DNA from: Paraglaciecola arctica
Lineage (GTDB): Bacteria > Pseudomonadota > Gammaproteobacteria > Enterobacterales > Alteromonadaceae
Reading direction: 5' to 3'
DNA length: 64,000 bases
Assembly (NCBI RefSeq): GCF_018861065.1
Contig: NZ_JAHKQO010000015.1
Location: 124,001-188,000, forward strand
This document shows, in pieces, positions 1 through 9,951 of this stretch. Position numbers and translations under genes: made by a program. Each line of letters starts with the position of its first letter. Position 1 is the first letter of the stretch. A model generated the notes under the pieces. That model had not been told where the DNA came from. It was given only the letters and a program-made list of their open reading frames with translations, and did no database searches.

Positions 1-1629
1 TCATGCAAATATAGGATTCAAGATCAACAGCTGGTTATTGAGTTAAGTAATGGTGATCATGTTTCATTAAAAGACACTAACCAGTTTGTTGGCTTCAATG
101 GCTCTGTACAGGAACCGGAAGCGATTTTGTGTATCCACAATGGATTGCATATCGAAATCCAAATTGATTCGAATGATGCCATTGGAAAATCTGATGCAGC
201 AGCTGTAAAAGACGTGATCTTAGAATCCGCGCTGAGTACTATCCAAGACTGTGAGGACTCCATTGCTGCTGTTGATGCGCTAGACAAAACCGCGGTTTAT
301 GCAAATTGGTTAGGATTGATGAAGGGAGATTTAGCAGAAACTATCACTAAAGGTGGCAAACAAAGTACCAGAACACTGAATTCAGACCGCAGTTATCTGA
401 CCCCAGAAGGTAAAGTCATGAGTTTACCTGGGCGAAGTTTGCAGTTCATCCGCAATGTGGGGCACTTGATGACCACTGACGCGATCTTAACTGCCGACAA
501 TGAAGAAGTACCAGAAGGGATAGTGGATGCACTGATAACCACGTTAATAGCACTTCATGACTTAACGGGTTCATCCAAATATGTAAATTCGAAATGCGGC
601 AGTATATATATTGTTAAACCTAAAATGCATGGTCCTGAAGAAGTACACTTTACCAATGACTTATTTAGTAGAGTCGAGGAATGTTTAGGTCTCGCCCAAA
701 ACACGATTAAATTGGGGATTATGGATGAAGAGCGCAGAACCTCAGCGAATCTGAAAGAGTGTATCCGCGCTGCAAGCGCTCGTGTTGCCTTTATAAACAC
801 CGGATTCTTAGATAGAACGGGAGACGAAATTCACACCAGTATGTTGGCTGGGCCAATGGTTCCCAAAGAATTAATGAAAAATGAGAGTTGGATTTCTGCT
901 TATGAAGATAGAAATGTCATCATTGGATTAAAAGCCGGACTCAAAGGTAAGGCACAAATAGGAAAAGGAATGTGGGCAACACCCGATGAAATGGCGGCCA
1001 TGCTTAACACTAAAATTGCGCATCCTAAATCCGGAGCAACTTGTGCTTGGGTGCCATCACCTACGGCTGCCACATTACATGTGATGCATTATCATCAAGT
1101 TAACGTTTCGGATGTCCAAGACAATATATTGTTACAAGCAAAATCTATTGACGATAATGCCCAGTTGGACGCGCTGTTAACTATTCCGTTGCTAACAGAT
1201 ATCGAAATATTGAGCGAACGAGCGCGCCAAGAAGAGTTAGATAACAATGTGCAAGGGCTATTGGGTTATGTCGTGCGCTGGGTTAATCAAGGAGTAGGGT
1301 GTTCAAAAGTTCCCGATATACATAATGTAGGGCGAATGGAAGACCGAGCTACCTTGCGTATTTCCAGCCAACATATCTGTAACTGGTTACATCACGGTTT
1401 ACTAGGAGCTGAACAAGTTAAACAAACGTTACAACGCATGGCGGTGATCGTAGATCAGCAAAATGCCGATGATAGCACCTATACAAACATGGCTCCCAAC
1501 TTTGATAGCAGCTTCGCATTTCAGGCGGCCCTTGGACTCATATTTGAAGGTGAACAACAACCCAGTGGTTACACAGAACCACTATTACATAAAATGCGTA
1601 AAGAACTAAAGCTAAGCAAAACCAGTTAA
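1..1629 (+). CDS. glcB: Malate synthase G, 5' end outside window
   Basis: Condenses glyoxylate with acetyl-CoA to malate in the glyoxylate route; cytosolic. The frame is open from base 1 with no start, giving about 542 residues, so roughly 180 N-terminal residues of the usual ~725 lie upstream. Family signatures are clear: [10 protein letters not shown] near nt 460, [13 protein letters not shown] near nt 717 (contains the Arg matching E. coli Arg338), [13 protein letters not shown] near nt 805 (Mg-binding acidic region), and [13 protein letters not shown] near nt 1336 (contains the Asp matching the catalytic base Asp631). The stop codon shares one base with the ATG of the downstream TetR gene, so the two are probably co-transcribed. 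The TTG at 127 is an internal codon, not the start. Confidence 0.95.
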   Translation, partial: SCKYRIQDQQLVIELSNGDHVSLKDTNQFVGFNGSVQEPEAILCIHNGLHIEIQIDSNDAIGKSDAAAVKDVILESALSTIQDCEDSIAAVDALDKTAVYANWLGLMKGDLAETITKGGKQSTRTLNSDRSYLTPEGKVMSLPGRSLQFIRNVGHLMTTDAILTADNEEVPEGIVDALITTLIALHDLTGSSKYVNSKCGSIYIVKPKMHGPEEVHFTNDLFSRVEECLGLAQNTIKLGIMDEERRTSANLKECIRAASARVAFINTGFLDRTGDEIHTSMLAGPMVPKELMKNESWISAYEDRNVIIGLKAGLKGKAQIGKGMWATPDEMAAMLNTKIAHPKSGATCAWVPSPTAATLHVMHYHQVNVSDVQDNILLQAKSIDDNAQLDALLTIPLLTDIEILSERARQEELDNNVQGLLGYVVRWVNQGVGCSKVPDIHNVGRMEDRATLRISSQHICNWLHHGLLGAEQVKQTLQRMAVIVDQQNADDSTYTNMAPNFDSSFAFQAALGLIFEGEQQPSGYTEPLLHKMRKELKLSKTS

Positions 1630-2288
1630 TGGCAAAACCTGTTTTAAACACCAAAAAGTCTGAAGTGGGCGATATTCGTAAAAAGAATAAAGCCCTGATC
1701 CTTAATGCAGCCAAACAAGAATTTGTTACCTTCGGTTATAAAGGAGCGTCTATTAAGCGCATCGCTGAAAGAGCCAAAATACCACGGGCCAATATTCACT
1801 ACTATTTCGAAAACAAAGAGGAGTTATACCAAGAGTTGCTCAACGATATAGTTAGTATTTGGAACTCTAAATTTGATTCCTTGAATGCAGATGATGAACC
1901 TGAAATTGCGTTATCAGCCTATATTCGCTCAAAAGTCATGTATTCTCTTGAAGAACCCGAAGCGTCGCGCATTTTTGCTAGTGAAATTATACACGGCGCC
2001 CCCTTAATAAATGACTACCTATCCACTGACTTTAAGGTGTGGGTGCAAACTAAAGTGAATGTAATTCAAGGTTGGATCAAGCAGGACTTGATGGACGATG
2101 TTAATCCTTACCATCTATTGTTTTTAATCTGGGGCGCCACTCAACATTATGCAGATTTTAACGTTCAAGTGTTAGCGGCAATGGATATTCAAGAAATGGA
2201 TGAAAGCAGTTATGAAGCGATAGTTGCTTCAATTACTACTATCGTTCTAAAAGGGTGTGGGGTGAAAGTGTTAAATACGATTCGGTAG
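1629..2288 (+). CDS. TetR/AcrR family transcriptional regulator
   Basis: DNA-binding repressor-type protein of 219 residues. An N-terminal TetR helix-turn-helix occupies about residues 18-65 (ILNAAKQEFVTFGYKGAS, then PRANIHYYFENKEEL), followed by an all-helical ligand and dimer domain that resembles the RutR/YcdC type C-terminus (inference). ATG overlaps the malate synthase stop by one base, so translation is probably coupled and the regulator may control its own operon or linked two-carbon metabolism. The ligand cannot be read from sequence. Confidence 0.85.
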   Translation: MAKPVLNTKKSEVGDIRKKNKALILNAAKQEFVTFGYKGASIKRIAERAKIPRANIHYYFENKEELYQELLNDIVSIWNSKFDSLNADDEPEIALSAYIRSKVMYSLEEPEASRIFASEIIHGAPLINDYLSTDFKVWVQTKVNVIQGWIKQDLMDDVNPYHLLFLIWGATQHYADFNVQVLAAMDIQEMDESSYEAIVASITTIVLKGCGVKVLNTIR

Positions 2289-2479
2289 TCTTTATTAGTC
2301 ACCAGCGCACTTTCACAAATTAAATAATAACCTTTCGGGAAATGTTTAAGTTAAAAAAACGAATCGTCGAGTCAGATATTTGATAACATAGCGCCCCAAG
2401 AAAACACTTACAAGATTAATGATTTATCAAGTTAAGATGACCCACATTAAATTTTCGTTTACTGCTATTCGATGGCCTT

Positions 2480-3217
2480 ATGCTAGATAGTTTGGTTCGT
2501 TTCAAAGGGCAACAACTAAAGATTGTTGTGCTTACTGGGGCAGGTATCTCCGCTGAATCTGGATTAAAAACCTTTAGAGACAATAACGGTTTGTGGGAAA
2601 ACCATAGCGTTGAAGAAGTGGCAACACCTGAAGGTTTTAAGCGTAACCCAGAATTAGTCTATCGCTTTTATAATCAACGTAGACGGCAACTACTTAGTCC
2701 AGAAGTCAAACCAAATCATGCACACTTCGCCTTAGCTAAACTTGAGAGTGTTTTTAAAAATAATTTTACTTTAGTCACTCAAAACGTTGATAATTTACAT
2801 CAAAGAGCAGGTAACACAAATGTGTTGCATATGCATGGTCGTTTGTTATCTGCTCGATGTGTAAGTTCAAATAAAAGTACCCCTTTACGCACCGATTTAG
2901 ACAGCAGTAACCGCTGCCAATGCTGTGTCCCTCCCAATAATTTACGACCCGATATAGTGTGGTTCGGGGAAATGCCTAAATATATGCAACAGATTGAAAA
3001 CACACTCAGTCAAGCCGATTTATTTGTATCAATAGGTACGTCAGGCACAGTGTATCCAGCAGCTGGTTTTGTCAATTTGGCGAATCAATCTGGAGCACAT
3101 TCCGTTGAACTAAACCTAGAACCCAGTTCAGGGCAAAACGCCTTTGCTGAAAAACATTATGGTCAGGCAACTGAAATTGTGTGTAAATTTGTAGATTCTT
3201 TAATAGAAGGTTTTTAG
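2480..3217 (+). CDS. cobB: NAD-dependent protein deacylase, CobB-type sirtuin
   Basis: Removes acyl groups from lysines using NAD+. The 245 residues carry the sirtuin signature [14 protein letters not shown], the NAD/catalytic segment [12 protein letters not shown], and the catalytic His in [13 protein letters not shown] carries the Tyr-x-x-Arg pair that class III sirtuins use for succinyl/malonyl lysine. The zinc module has one Cys (ARC), then CQCC, as in E. coli CobB, and is followed by [12 protein letters not shown]. It is 192 bases after the TetR gene and 1 base before the LysE gene. No strong ribosome site precedes the ATG, so the exact start is less sure than the product. Confidence 0.93.
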   Translation: MLDSLVRFKGQQLKIVVLTGAGISAESGLKTFRDNNGLWENHSVEEVATPEGFKRNPELVYRFYNQRRRQLLSPEVKPNHAHFALAKLESVFKNNFTLVTQNVDNLHQRAGNTNVLHMHGRLLSARCVSSNKSTPLRTDLDSSNRCQCCVPPNNLRPDIVWFGEMPKYMQQIENTLSQADLFVSIGTSGTVYPAAGFVNLANQSGAHSVELNLEPSSGQNAFAEKHYGQATEIVCKFVDSLIEGF

Positions 3218-3218
3218 A

Positions 3219-3863
3219 GTGACTGAATATGTAAATCAATATTGGCTAGAGTTTTTAACTATCGCTAGTGTACATTTGTTGGCGGTTGCTAGTCCAGGTC
3301 CTGATTTTGCTATCGTATTAAAACACAGTATTAGTTATGGTCGAAGAGCAGCCATAATTACAAGTATTGGCGTGGGCGTCGCTATTCTAATACATGTCGC
3401 CTATTCGTTATTAGGGATTGGAATTCTAATAAAAACGACTCCTGTGTTGTTTCAAATTTTTAGTTACCTTGCGGCAGCCTACTTACTGTACTTAGGCTGG
3501 GGCGCCATAAGAAGTCCAGCGCCAGATAATTTAGCTGTAGCAAAAGAAGACACGCATAATTTAGTTATTTCAGATAAAAGAGCTTTTGTAGTAGGGGTGT
3601 TGACTAATGGTCTTAATCCCAAGGCCACTTTGTTCTTTTTGTCTGTCTTTGCCGTAGCAGTATCACCAGAAACACCTAATATTATTAAACTAGGTTATGG
3701 TTTGTACTTAGCGTTTGCTACTGGAGTGTGGTTTTGTGTGTTGTCCTTTTTCTTAAGCTCGAAAAGCGTCACTCAATTTATTGGCAAAAACGGCTATTGG
3801 TTTGACCGTGTAATGGGGATTGTACTGATTTTGTTAGCGATAAAACTAGTAATGCCTGTATAG
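3219..3863 (+). CDS. LysE/RhtB family amino-acid exporter
   Basis: Inner-membrane efflux carrier of 214 residues, the usual family length. The hallmark SPGPDFA motif sits near residue 27 after the first hydrophobic helix; about six hydrophobic segments follow, including NGLNPKATLFF in the middle as in RhtB proteins. A GTG start at 3219 is chosen because AGAAGG lies just upstream, inside the cobB end, and the gene begins one base after the cobB stop. The substrate cannot be assigned; homoserine, threonine, leucine and lysine exporters look alike. Confidence 0.88.
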   Translation: MTEYVNQYWLEFLTIASVHLLAVASPGPDFAIVLKHSISYGRRAAIITSIGVGVAILIHVAYSLLGIGILIKTTPVLFQIFSYLAAAYLLYLGWGAIRSPAPDNLAVAKEDTHNLVISDKRAFVVGVLTNGLNPKATLFFLSVFAVAVSPETPNIIKLGYGLYLAFATGVWFCVLSFFLSSKSVTQFIGKNGYWFDRVMGIVLILLAIKLVMPV

Positions 3864-3898
3864 TGCGCTGCAATTACCCTGTAAAACTAGGAGTATAA

Positions 3899-4660
3899 GT
3901 GGAACAACAGTTTAAAATTAAAGGTGGAAGCGTTGAAAAGTCTCTAAATGGTGAAACCCATTTGGATCTAAAGGCGATTGCCAAAGAAGCGTGGAATTTA
4001 TCAAGTAACACCAAAACAGCCGTATTACACGGGGTGTTACTATTATTTTTCATCGCTATTTTATTTGCTTGGATCATGCAGTCTATATTAGGCGTTACAG
4101 ATTTGAATCTGGTGTCACAACACATGATGATTACACTAAAAGTGGCAGGTGTGATTGTCACCACTCCAATTATTGCCACCATGTTTCTATTGGGAATTTC
4201 CCATAGTGTAGGCATAAAACCAAGGTTTCTATCCATCCTTAAAAATGTTTTGGGTTCGGTATTAGTCATTTTGTTAGCACTTCTATTGGCTGCAATGTCG
4301 GACATAGGTTCAATCATTGGGTCCCAAATTAGTGTTCTATTTGGCCTAGCATTGCTATTTTACATTAATCTAGCAACCGGTTTTTCGATTATGTTGTTGG
4401 TTGAGAAACGTTTACCCCCAAGCCAATGTGTGATTCTATCAATGAGAGTATTCCATAAATACTGGATGCCACTTTCATTGTTCTATTTGGCCTATTATTG
4501 TTGTTTATTTCTAGGAGCATTGTCTTTAGGTTTTGCATATATCTGGATTATTCCATTTTTTGTGAATATGAAAGGTGTGTTGTACAGAGAGTTATTTGGC
4601 GTGAAAGTCTTGAGTATCTCAAACGAAGCTAACCCAAGTGAGACAATATTCCATGCCTAA
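3899..4660 (+). CDS. Uncharacterised multi-pass membrane protein
   Basis: Not recognised beyond being an integral membrane protein. The 253 residues have a hydrophilic N-terminus (~1-40), then about six hydrophobic stretches (near 43-65, 78-102, 112-135, 140-165, 188-210 and 212-230) and a short polar tail. The GTG start at 3899 follows AGGAG with normal spacing. Its end overlaps the start of the Bax-like gene, so the two are probably co-transcribed and coupled. No catalytic motif is visible; a role in envelope maintenance is only a guess from the neighbour. Confidence 0.7.
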   Translation: MEQQFKIKGGSVEKSLNGETHLDLKAIAKEAWNLSSNTKTAVLHGVLLLFFIAILFAWIMQSILGVTDLNLVSQHMMITLKVAGVIVTTPIIATMFLLGISHSVGIKPRFLSILKNVLGSVLVILLALLLAAMSDIGSIIGSQISVLFGLALLFYINLATGFSIMLLVEKRLPPSQCVILSMRVFHKYWMPLSLFYLAYYCCLFLGALSLGFAYIWIIPFFVNMKGVLYRELFGVKVLSISNEANPSETIFHA

Positions 4661-5474
4661 TTTTATTAGGTGTTTTGTAGTCTCTTTTATTGTTGTCGTT
4701 AGCACGCTAGTGTTAATTGTCTTTGTGCAGCAATTTAGTACCAAAACCTATGATAATATTAGTCTCGAGAGCTTATATGTTGCGCCGTTAGAAAGCAGTA
4801 ACAAAGCGGTACCGGACTTTTCAACTTACTCTAACGTGACAGCAAAAAAACGCGCATTTTTTGCCTACCTGAAACCTGAAATACAAAGGCAAAACCAAAT
4901 AGTACTCAAAGAAAGAGACATGGTATTTGCATTACAAGAAGTATACGCCCAGCAGCAATATTTAACTAAACGCCAACAAAAAGTGTTTGATGTATTAGCT
5001 GAAAAGTATCGTTTTACAGGCGACGAATCGCTAACAATTGAACAAACATTTGAATCACTCATTCGACGCGTAGATACAATTCCTGAAGCACTAGTTTTAG
5101 TTCAAGCGGCGAATGAATCAGGTTGGGGAACGTCCAGGTTTGCACAAAAAGGATATAATTTTTTCGGCCTATGGTGTTTCAAAGAAGGTTGTGGTTTTGT
5201 TCCGAAACTACGTGAAAATGAAGCCGTGCACGAAGTCGCTAAGTTTAGAAGTTTATCCCACGCTGTAATGACCTACATTCGTAATCTCAACCGACACTAT
5301 GCATATAAAGAATTAAGGTCAATTAGACAAAACCTAAGAACACAAGATAAACCCGTTACTGCTAGCGCCTTAGCTTTGGGGCTGTCTAGCTATTCCGAGC
5401 GTGGACAAGAATACATCGAAGAGTTGTTAAGCATGTTGCGAGTCAACAAAAAACATATGGATACTGCAAGTTGA
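4653..5474 (+). CDS. Bax-like glucosaminidase-domain protein
   Basis: Probable peptidoglycan hydrolase (endo-N-acetylglucosaminidase fold, PF01832) of 273 residues. The ATG at 4653 gives an N-terminal signal anchor (hydrophobic residues ~9-28); an in-frame GTG at 4638 is an alternative. The glucosaminidase core is AANESGWGTSRFAQKGYN, with the expected catalytic Glu, followed by FFGLWCF and, after a short stretch, SYSERGQEYIEELL, all as in E. coli Bax. The anchor places the enzyme on the periplasmic face. It overlaps the preceding membrane gene by 8 bases and the next gene by 4. Confidence 0.85.
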   Translation: MPNFIRCFVVSFIVVVSTLVLIVFVQQFSTKTYDNISLESLYVAPLESSNKAVPDFSTYSNVTAKKRAFFAYLKPEIQRQNQIVLKERDMVFALQEVYAQQQYLTKRQQKVFDVLAEKYRFTGDESLTIEQTFESLIRRVDTIPEALVLVQAANESGWGTSRFAQKGYNFFGLWCFKEGCGFVPKLRENEAVHEVAKFRSLSHAVMTYIRNLNRHYAYKELRSIRQNLRTQDKPVTASALALGLSSYSERGQEYIEELLSMLRVNKKHMDTAS

Positions 5475-6106
5475 AGAAATTATTTTTTATTTGGGCGAGT
5501 CTGCTGTTAAGTACGCAGGTTACTGCTAATACTTTAACCGTTGAATACGCTAGTTTTTATAGCCATGTTAAAAAACTTGATGATCCGAGTATCGATTCTT
5601 TGCGGTTCGCTTTTGGGTTTCAACACATTGCACAGTCAAGACTTTGCCATATAGATTCCGCTGAAATAATCACTCAAAAACAAAACTTGCCATTAACAGT
5701 GGAAAACAATAGTCGATTTACTGTACCTACAGATAAAATTCTCAAAATGGCAAAAGCAATGGTGGTCATTGAACTGCAAGATCAAGCTAATCAATGTGAT
5801 ATGTCAGTGCAATTAGAAACAAAACCTGACTACTTACAAACTCAATACAGTGACGCGGATTTAAATTTGATATTTAATCAATATCAGGCGTTTTTTGAAG
5901 AGATGGGTGGCTTTTTGTCGCTTATGATGCCTTCAGCTCAAGGTTTATTATTTCATTTTGACGAAAAAGTAGAATTAGGCGATGAGTTACAAACTTTATC
6001 TGATAATAATGGAAGGCTTGCTTTGAGCAAAGTGTGGTTGTCACAGCATAAAAGTTTAGAATTGCCGCAAAAACCGTTACGCATAACCGCCATTGTCAAA
6101 AAGTAG
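5471..6106 (+). CDS. DUF2987 family exported protein
   Basis: Secreted or periplasmic protein of unknown function, 211 residues. An N-terminal signal peptide is clear (MKKLFFIWASLLLSTQVTA), followed by a mainly beta/alpha domain containing two Cys (RLCHIDS and NQCDM) that could form a disulfide. The overall pattern fits the DUF2987 family of Alteromonadales and Vibrio. A TTG start overlaps the TGA of the Bax-like gene (TTGA arrangement), implying translational coupling and shared envelope work. A convergent hairpin lies just downstream. Confidence 0.7.
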   Translation: MKKLFFIWASLLLSTQVTANTLTVEYASFYSHVKKLDDPSIDSLRFAFGFQHIAQSRLCHIDSAEIITQKQNLPLTVENNSRFTVPTDKILKMAKAMVVIELQDQANQCDMSVQLETKPDYLQTQYSDADLNLIFNQYQAFFEEMGGFLSLMMPSAQGLLFHFDEKVELGDELQTLSDNNGRLALSKVWLSQHKSLELPQKPLRITAIVKK

Positions 6107-6121
6107 TAGTGAAGCTAAAAA

Positions 6122-6145
6122 TAGGGCAAACATGTATTTGCCCTA
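6122..6145 (-). terminator. Intrinsic terminator for the DUF1232 gene
   Basis: Perfect 9-bp arms TAGGGCAAA / TTTGCCCTA around a 6-base loop lie between convergent genes. On the minus strand the stem is followed by ATTTTTAGC, a short U-tract, so it best serves the minus-strand gene ending at 6164; it may also stop the plus-strand transcript. Confidence 0.75.
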
Positions 6146-6163
6146 GAAACTAAAGTTTAAACT

Positions 6164-6715
6164 CTACATTCTTCTCGAAAACAACCGTCTACCACCTGCA
6201 TTGCTGCGGCTGCGTCGCATATTTGAACGAAGTTCAGTCCTTTTACTATCCAACCAACTATCGCGGTTAACGTTAGCTTCTTCGCCTCTGCGGTTTTCTT
6301 CAGTTTGTCTAAAACTACAAAATTGCCTATAGGCAGACAAGTCTTGAGACAACTCTTGAATTACCAACTCAATCATAATCGCATCATCAACATAACCTAG
6401 CCCAGGAATGTTGTCAGGCACTAAATCTTCGGGTTCAGTAAAGTAGGCAAGAGAGGTTAAAATTTCGTTCTTTTCATCTTCTGGCATTTGCCATTCTGGA
6501 TCTTCTAAAGCTGAAATAAGGGTCTCCAGAGATTCCATTCTATGTTTTACAAAATCCGGCAAATTAGCCTTTTCCATCTCAGCGCAAACTAGACGCGCTT
6601 TTTCTAACACTTCTGCCGGCGGATACTCACTGGCTTTGTTCATAGCGGCTTTCATCATTGTACGAAAATGATCTAAGTCACTATCAGATAATTCAAAACT
6701 AATTTGAATGGGCAT
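6164..6715 (-). CDS. DUF1232 (YkvA-like) domain protein
   Basis: A protein of 183 residues. The mid region DLVPDNIPGLGYVDDA is the DUF1232/YkvA signature (usually a membrane-associated helical hairpin), here at about residues 100-115. The N-terminal ~95 residues are helical and acidic; the C-terminal ~30 are Arg/Ser rich (RRSRSNAGGRRLFSRR) and could bind nucleic acid or membrane. The ATG at 6715 is preferred over an upstream TTG at 6724 because AAGGA is well spaced for the ATG. It lies 81 bases after the patatin gene, possibly the same transcript. Function unknown. Confidence 0.65.
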   Translation of the reverse strand: MPIQISFELSDSDLDHFRTMMKAAMNKASEYPPAEVLEKARLVCAEMEKANLPDFVKHRMESLETLISALEDPEWQMPEDEKNEILTSLAYFTEPEDLVPDNIPGLGYVDDAIMIELVIQELSQDLSAYRQFCSFRQTEENRRGEEANVNRDSWLDSKRTELRSNMRRSRSNAGGRRLFSRRM

Positions 6716-6796
6716 GGTTCTCAATCCTTATTTTATTTTAGTTACATACCTTAAAGAGCAGCTAAGACTCTGTCAATCGTACAGATTAAATATCGC

Positions 6797-7807
6797 TTAT
6801 TCAGAAGCCAATTGATACTTAATTTGTTCAGAAATTCTTTCGACACTTGCGCGGCCATGTTCAATCAGTTCAGTTGCTCGATAGAACTCCATCATGCCAA
6901 AATCTCGAAGTTGGGGTTCGATTAAAATATCGGGAGGATCCCCAGCTAATCGCGAACGAGCCACCCTAGCGGCTAATATATCCAATGATCCTGACATAGC
7001 GTTAATTATGGATGGGGCAGGTGGCACTTGGGCTTCTGTTGGCCCAAGTTCTCCTTCAGCATTCTGGGCTTCAACATTAGTTGGCTCAATTATATCTAAG
7101 AAGTCTTGATCTTCAGTTGAGTTAGATAAGTTGTCTTCCTGATTAGAAATGTCTTCTTTAGTAAACCATTGCTTAATTTGTTGTTTACTACGTCTAAAAA
7201 ACTCCGAGGTCTTCTTTTGATTATTACCGTGATCGATTTGATTATTGACGATGGATTGAGGTCTAAAATCTGCGCTTAGATTAACCGCAATAACAATATC
7301 AGCACCTAACATTCTGCACATATTGACTGGTACAGGGTTAACCACGCCACCATCAACTAGCCAACGGTTGTTATATAACAGTGGTGGGAAAAGGCCTGGA
7401 ATGGCGCAAGAGGCTTTTACAGCTTCAACTACTGAACCGCTGGTAAAATTAACTTCACGGCCGCTATATAAGTCAGTGGCAACAGCTGCAAAAGGTTTAT
7501 TCAATTGCTCAAAGTTATCGTAACTAAAATCATCTTGCAGCGCTTTAAACACCTTAAGACCACTCATTAAGCCTCCTTTATGGAAACCCACTCCCATCAA
7601 CGCTATGACCTGCCACTCCGTAAGGCTTGTAACCCACTGAGCCAACTCTGGTAGTTTGCCAGATGTATATGCGGCTCCTACATAAGAGCCAATAGAACAA
7701 CCAGAGACAATATCTATCTGTATGCCCATTTCTTCTAAGGCTTGGATGACGCCAATATGAGCCCAACCACGGGCTGCGCCGCTACCAAGTGCTAGTCCAA
7801 TTTTCAT
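6797..7807 (-). CDS. rssA: Patatin-like phospholipase, RssA family
   Basis: Predicted serine acyl hydrolase of 336 residues. It shows the glycine-rich oxyanion motif GSGAARGWAHIG at residues 7-18, the nucleophile elbow GCSIGS near residue 36, and the catalytic Asp in DGGVVNPVPV, which form the Ser-Asp dyad of patatins. Residues ~200-265 hold an acidic, low-complexity insertion not expected in the catalytic core. It starts 14 bases after the ttcA stop, so the genes are almost certainly one operon. In enterics RssA was tied to the rssB locus; here the context is tRNA thiolation, so the lipid substrate and role remain open. Confidence 0.88.
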   Translation of the reverse strand: MKIGLALGSGAARGWAHIGVIQALEEMGIQIDIVSGCSIGSYVGAAYTSGKLPELAQWVTSLTEWQVIALMGVGFHKGGLMSGLKVFKALQDDFSYDNFEQLNKPFAAVATDLYSGREVNFTSGSVVEAVKASCAIPGLFPPLLYNNRWLVDGGVVNPVPVNMCRMLGADIVIAVNLSADFRPQSIVNNQIDHGNNQKKTSEFFRRSKQQIKQWFTKEDISNQEDNLSNSTEDQDFLDIIEPTNVEAQNAEGELGPTEAQVPPAPSIINAMSGSLDILAARVARSRLAGDPPDILIEPQLRDFGMMEFYRATELIEHGRASVERISEQIKYQLASE

Positions 7808-7821
7808 TTTAGTTTTGGGTC

Positions 7822-8733
7822 CTAAATGTTAGTTACGTCGAGTGAATCAGTATGACGGTTACTGTTTACGGGAGTATTAACAAACTCAGGAGGATCAAAC
7901 CCGATATCACCATCTACAAATGGTGTGGCTTGAGTTTTTAAGCCAATAAAGTCATATTGGCTGCTATCGGCTAAGTGAGATGGGACGACATTTTGCAATG
8001 CTTTGGCCATTGATTCTATTCTTCCAGGGAACCGTTGTTGCCAGTCTTGTAACATGCCTTTAATTACTTTTCTTTGTAGGTTTTCTTGGGAGCCGCATAA
8101 ATTACAGGGGATAATTGGAAATTCTGAAATTTCGGAATATTCAGCGATATCTTGTTCAGCGCAATAAGCTAAAGGGCGAATAACAATTTGTTGCCCATCA
8201 TCACTTACTAGCTTAGGTGGCATAGCTTTAAGTTGTCCGCCATTAAACATGTTTAAAAATAAGGTTTCTAACATATCATCTCTATGATGACCGAGAGCAA
8301 TTTTAGTTGCTTGTAGGCGCGTAGCTGTTTTATATAGGATGCCGCGCCGAAGCCGTGAACATAATGAACAGGTCGTTTTACCTTCTGGTATCTTATCTAT
8401 AACAATTGAATAGGTATCTTCCTCGACAACTTCAAATTCGACACCTAGTTGAGTGAGGTATTGGGGCAATACATGTTCCGGAAACCCTGGCTGTTTTTGA
8501 TCGAGATTAACAGCAATAATGCTAAAAGATATCGGTGCCACTTTTTGCATGTGTAACAATACATCCAACATAGTGTAGCTATCTTTTCCACCCGATAAAC
8601 ACACCATTACTTTGTCGCCATCTTCGATCATATTGAAGTCAGCAATAGCTTTACCCGTGTTATGTCTGATACGTTTTTGCAATTTAGTGAAGCTTGCAGA
8701 TTGTTTTTGATTAGTACTGGATAAATGATTCAT
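7822..8733 (-). CDS. ttcA: tRNA 2-thiocytidine(32) synthetase TtcA
   Basis: ATP-dependent, iron-sulfur enzyme that thiolates cytidine 32 of certain tRNAs. The 303 residues include the PP-loop SGGKDS near residue 47 and two CxxC motifs (CSLC and CNLC) that, by family knowledge, supply cluster ligands. [19 protein letters not shown] is the conserved TtcA segment. It lies upstream of rssA in one operon and near uspE, as in many Alteromonadales and Shewanella genomes. The C-terminal tail (~30 residues) is variable. Confidence 0.95.
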   Translation of the reverse strand: MNHLSSTNQKQSASFTKLQKRIRHNTGKAIADFNMIEDGDKVMVCLSGGKDSYTMLDVLLHMQKVAPISFSIIAVNLDQKQPGFPEHVLPQYLTQLGVEFEVVEEDTYSIVIDKIPEGKTTCSLCSRLRRGILYKTATRLQATKIALGHHRDDMLETLFLNMFNGGQLKAMPPKLVSDDGQQIVIRPLAYCAEQDIAEYSEISEFPIIPCNLCGSQENLQRKVIKGMLQDWQQRFPGRIESMAKALQNVVPSHLADSSQYDFIGLKTQATPFVDGDIGFDPPEFVNTPVNSNRHTDSLDVTNI

Positions 8734-8919
8734 GAATACGGCTTTTATATCGTCTTACGAAAAGGGCTGTTTAGGTTATCGCGCAATTATACTCAAAAAA
8801 CTCACCCTTTCTAAACTAAACCTCAGTTAATTGAAAAGCTTATTACCTAGGGGTAGGTTTAAACCGAAAACGTCCAAATTTTAATCAGTCAAAAAGAAAA
8901 CAATGTGTGAGTTTTAATC

Positions 8920-9849
8920 CTAACATTTTACAGGGGAGACAAAACCTTCGGGTTTAATCGCTAAAACATCGCAATTAAGTTTGTCTATTACATGTTCTGC
9001 TGTGTTGCCTATTAATGCCGCAGAAATGCCTTGTCTACCCACAGTTCCCAGCACTACCAGTTCAGCATCTAACTGTTCGGCGAATTGGGGAATAACATCT
9101 TCTGGTAAACCGATGTGAACATGGCAACAGTTTTTATCAATATGATGTTTTTCACTGTGTATTTGCATACTGCGTTCATGGTGTTGCCTGGCAGACTCAT
9201 CGTAGGTAGTGGGATCAAACTCTGGTATTTCAATGACAATATTGGCTGGGGTTCCCGGGTACGAATTGACTAAATGAACGTTTGAAGTTAATAACTTACC
9301 AAAATGTAGGGCTTGTTTGGTTATTTCTTCATTTAAAGAGACATGTTCTTCAACGTCTACACCTACGTTAATTGCAGCAATAATTTGACCGCCAATTGGC
9401 CAGTCATGCTCCTTAACGAGTAATACGGGAACGGGGGCTTTACGCATAATATGCCAGTCGGTAGGTGTGAATATGACGGATTTCAAAGAATCGTGCTGCT
9501 GAGTGCCCTTAACGATTAAATCAAAACCTTGTTCGATTACTTCATAAATAATGCTTTCGTAAGGCCGATTATGCCAAACAATTTTTACATCAATACTCAC
9601 GCCTTGATTACCAAAATTCTCTGAGACTAACTTAACTAACCAATCCGTCCTATCATCTATAACTGCCTGACGCATATTTTCCCGTTCATCCATAGATAAC
9701 ATGGTGGTCATTTCATATGAAAAATCATAAATAGTTAAGAATGCAGTGATGCTAGCACCATTCATTTTGGCTATTTCAATGGCTCTGGCTAAAGACTTTT
9801 GAGAGGAGAGTTCTGGCTCAATAACAGCGAGTATTTTCTGATAATTCAT
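8920..9849 (-). CDS. uspE: Universal stress protein UspE (tandem Usp domains)
   Basis: Cytoplasmic stress protein of 309 residues made of two Usp domains (about 1-150 and 155-305). The second ends with VLGTVGRQGISAALIGNTAE, the GxxG-x9-G(S/T) nucleotide-binding type motif; the first has a more degenerate version (VKGTQQHDS). Length and layout match E. coli UspE. It stands between the cbb3 assembly cluster and ttcA. In relatives fnr usually precedes uspE; here no fnr gene is present in the 100-base gap upstream. Confidence 0.92.
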   Translation of the reverse strand: MNYQKILAVIEPELSSQKSLARAIEIAKMNGASITAFLTIYDFSYEMTTMLSMDERENMRQAVIDDRTDWLVKLVSENFGNQGVSIDVKIVWHNRPYESIIYEVIEQGFDLIVKGTQQHDSLKSVIFTPTDWHIMRKAPVPVLLVKEHDWPIGGQIIAAINVGVDVEEHVSLNEEITKQALHFGKLLTSNVHLVNSYPGTPANIVIEIPEFDPTTYDESARQHHERSMQIHSEKHHIDKNCCHVHIGLPEDVIPQFAEQLDAELVVLGTVGRQGISAALIGNTAEHVIDKLNCDVLAIKPEGFVSPVKC

Positions 9850-9951
9850 ATCCGACCTACACCTTAAATAGCTAAGAAGAACTAAGCTAAGCTTATGAAA
9901 TTATTTAAGGTTTTACCAGCCAAAATGCAACACAATCAAAGTTTGATCGGA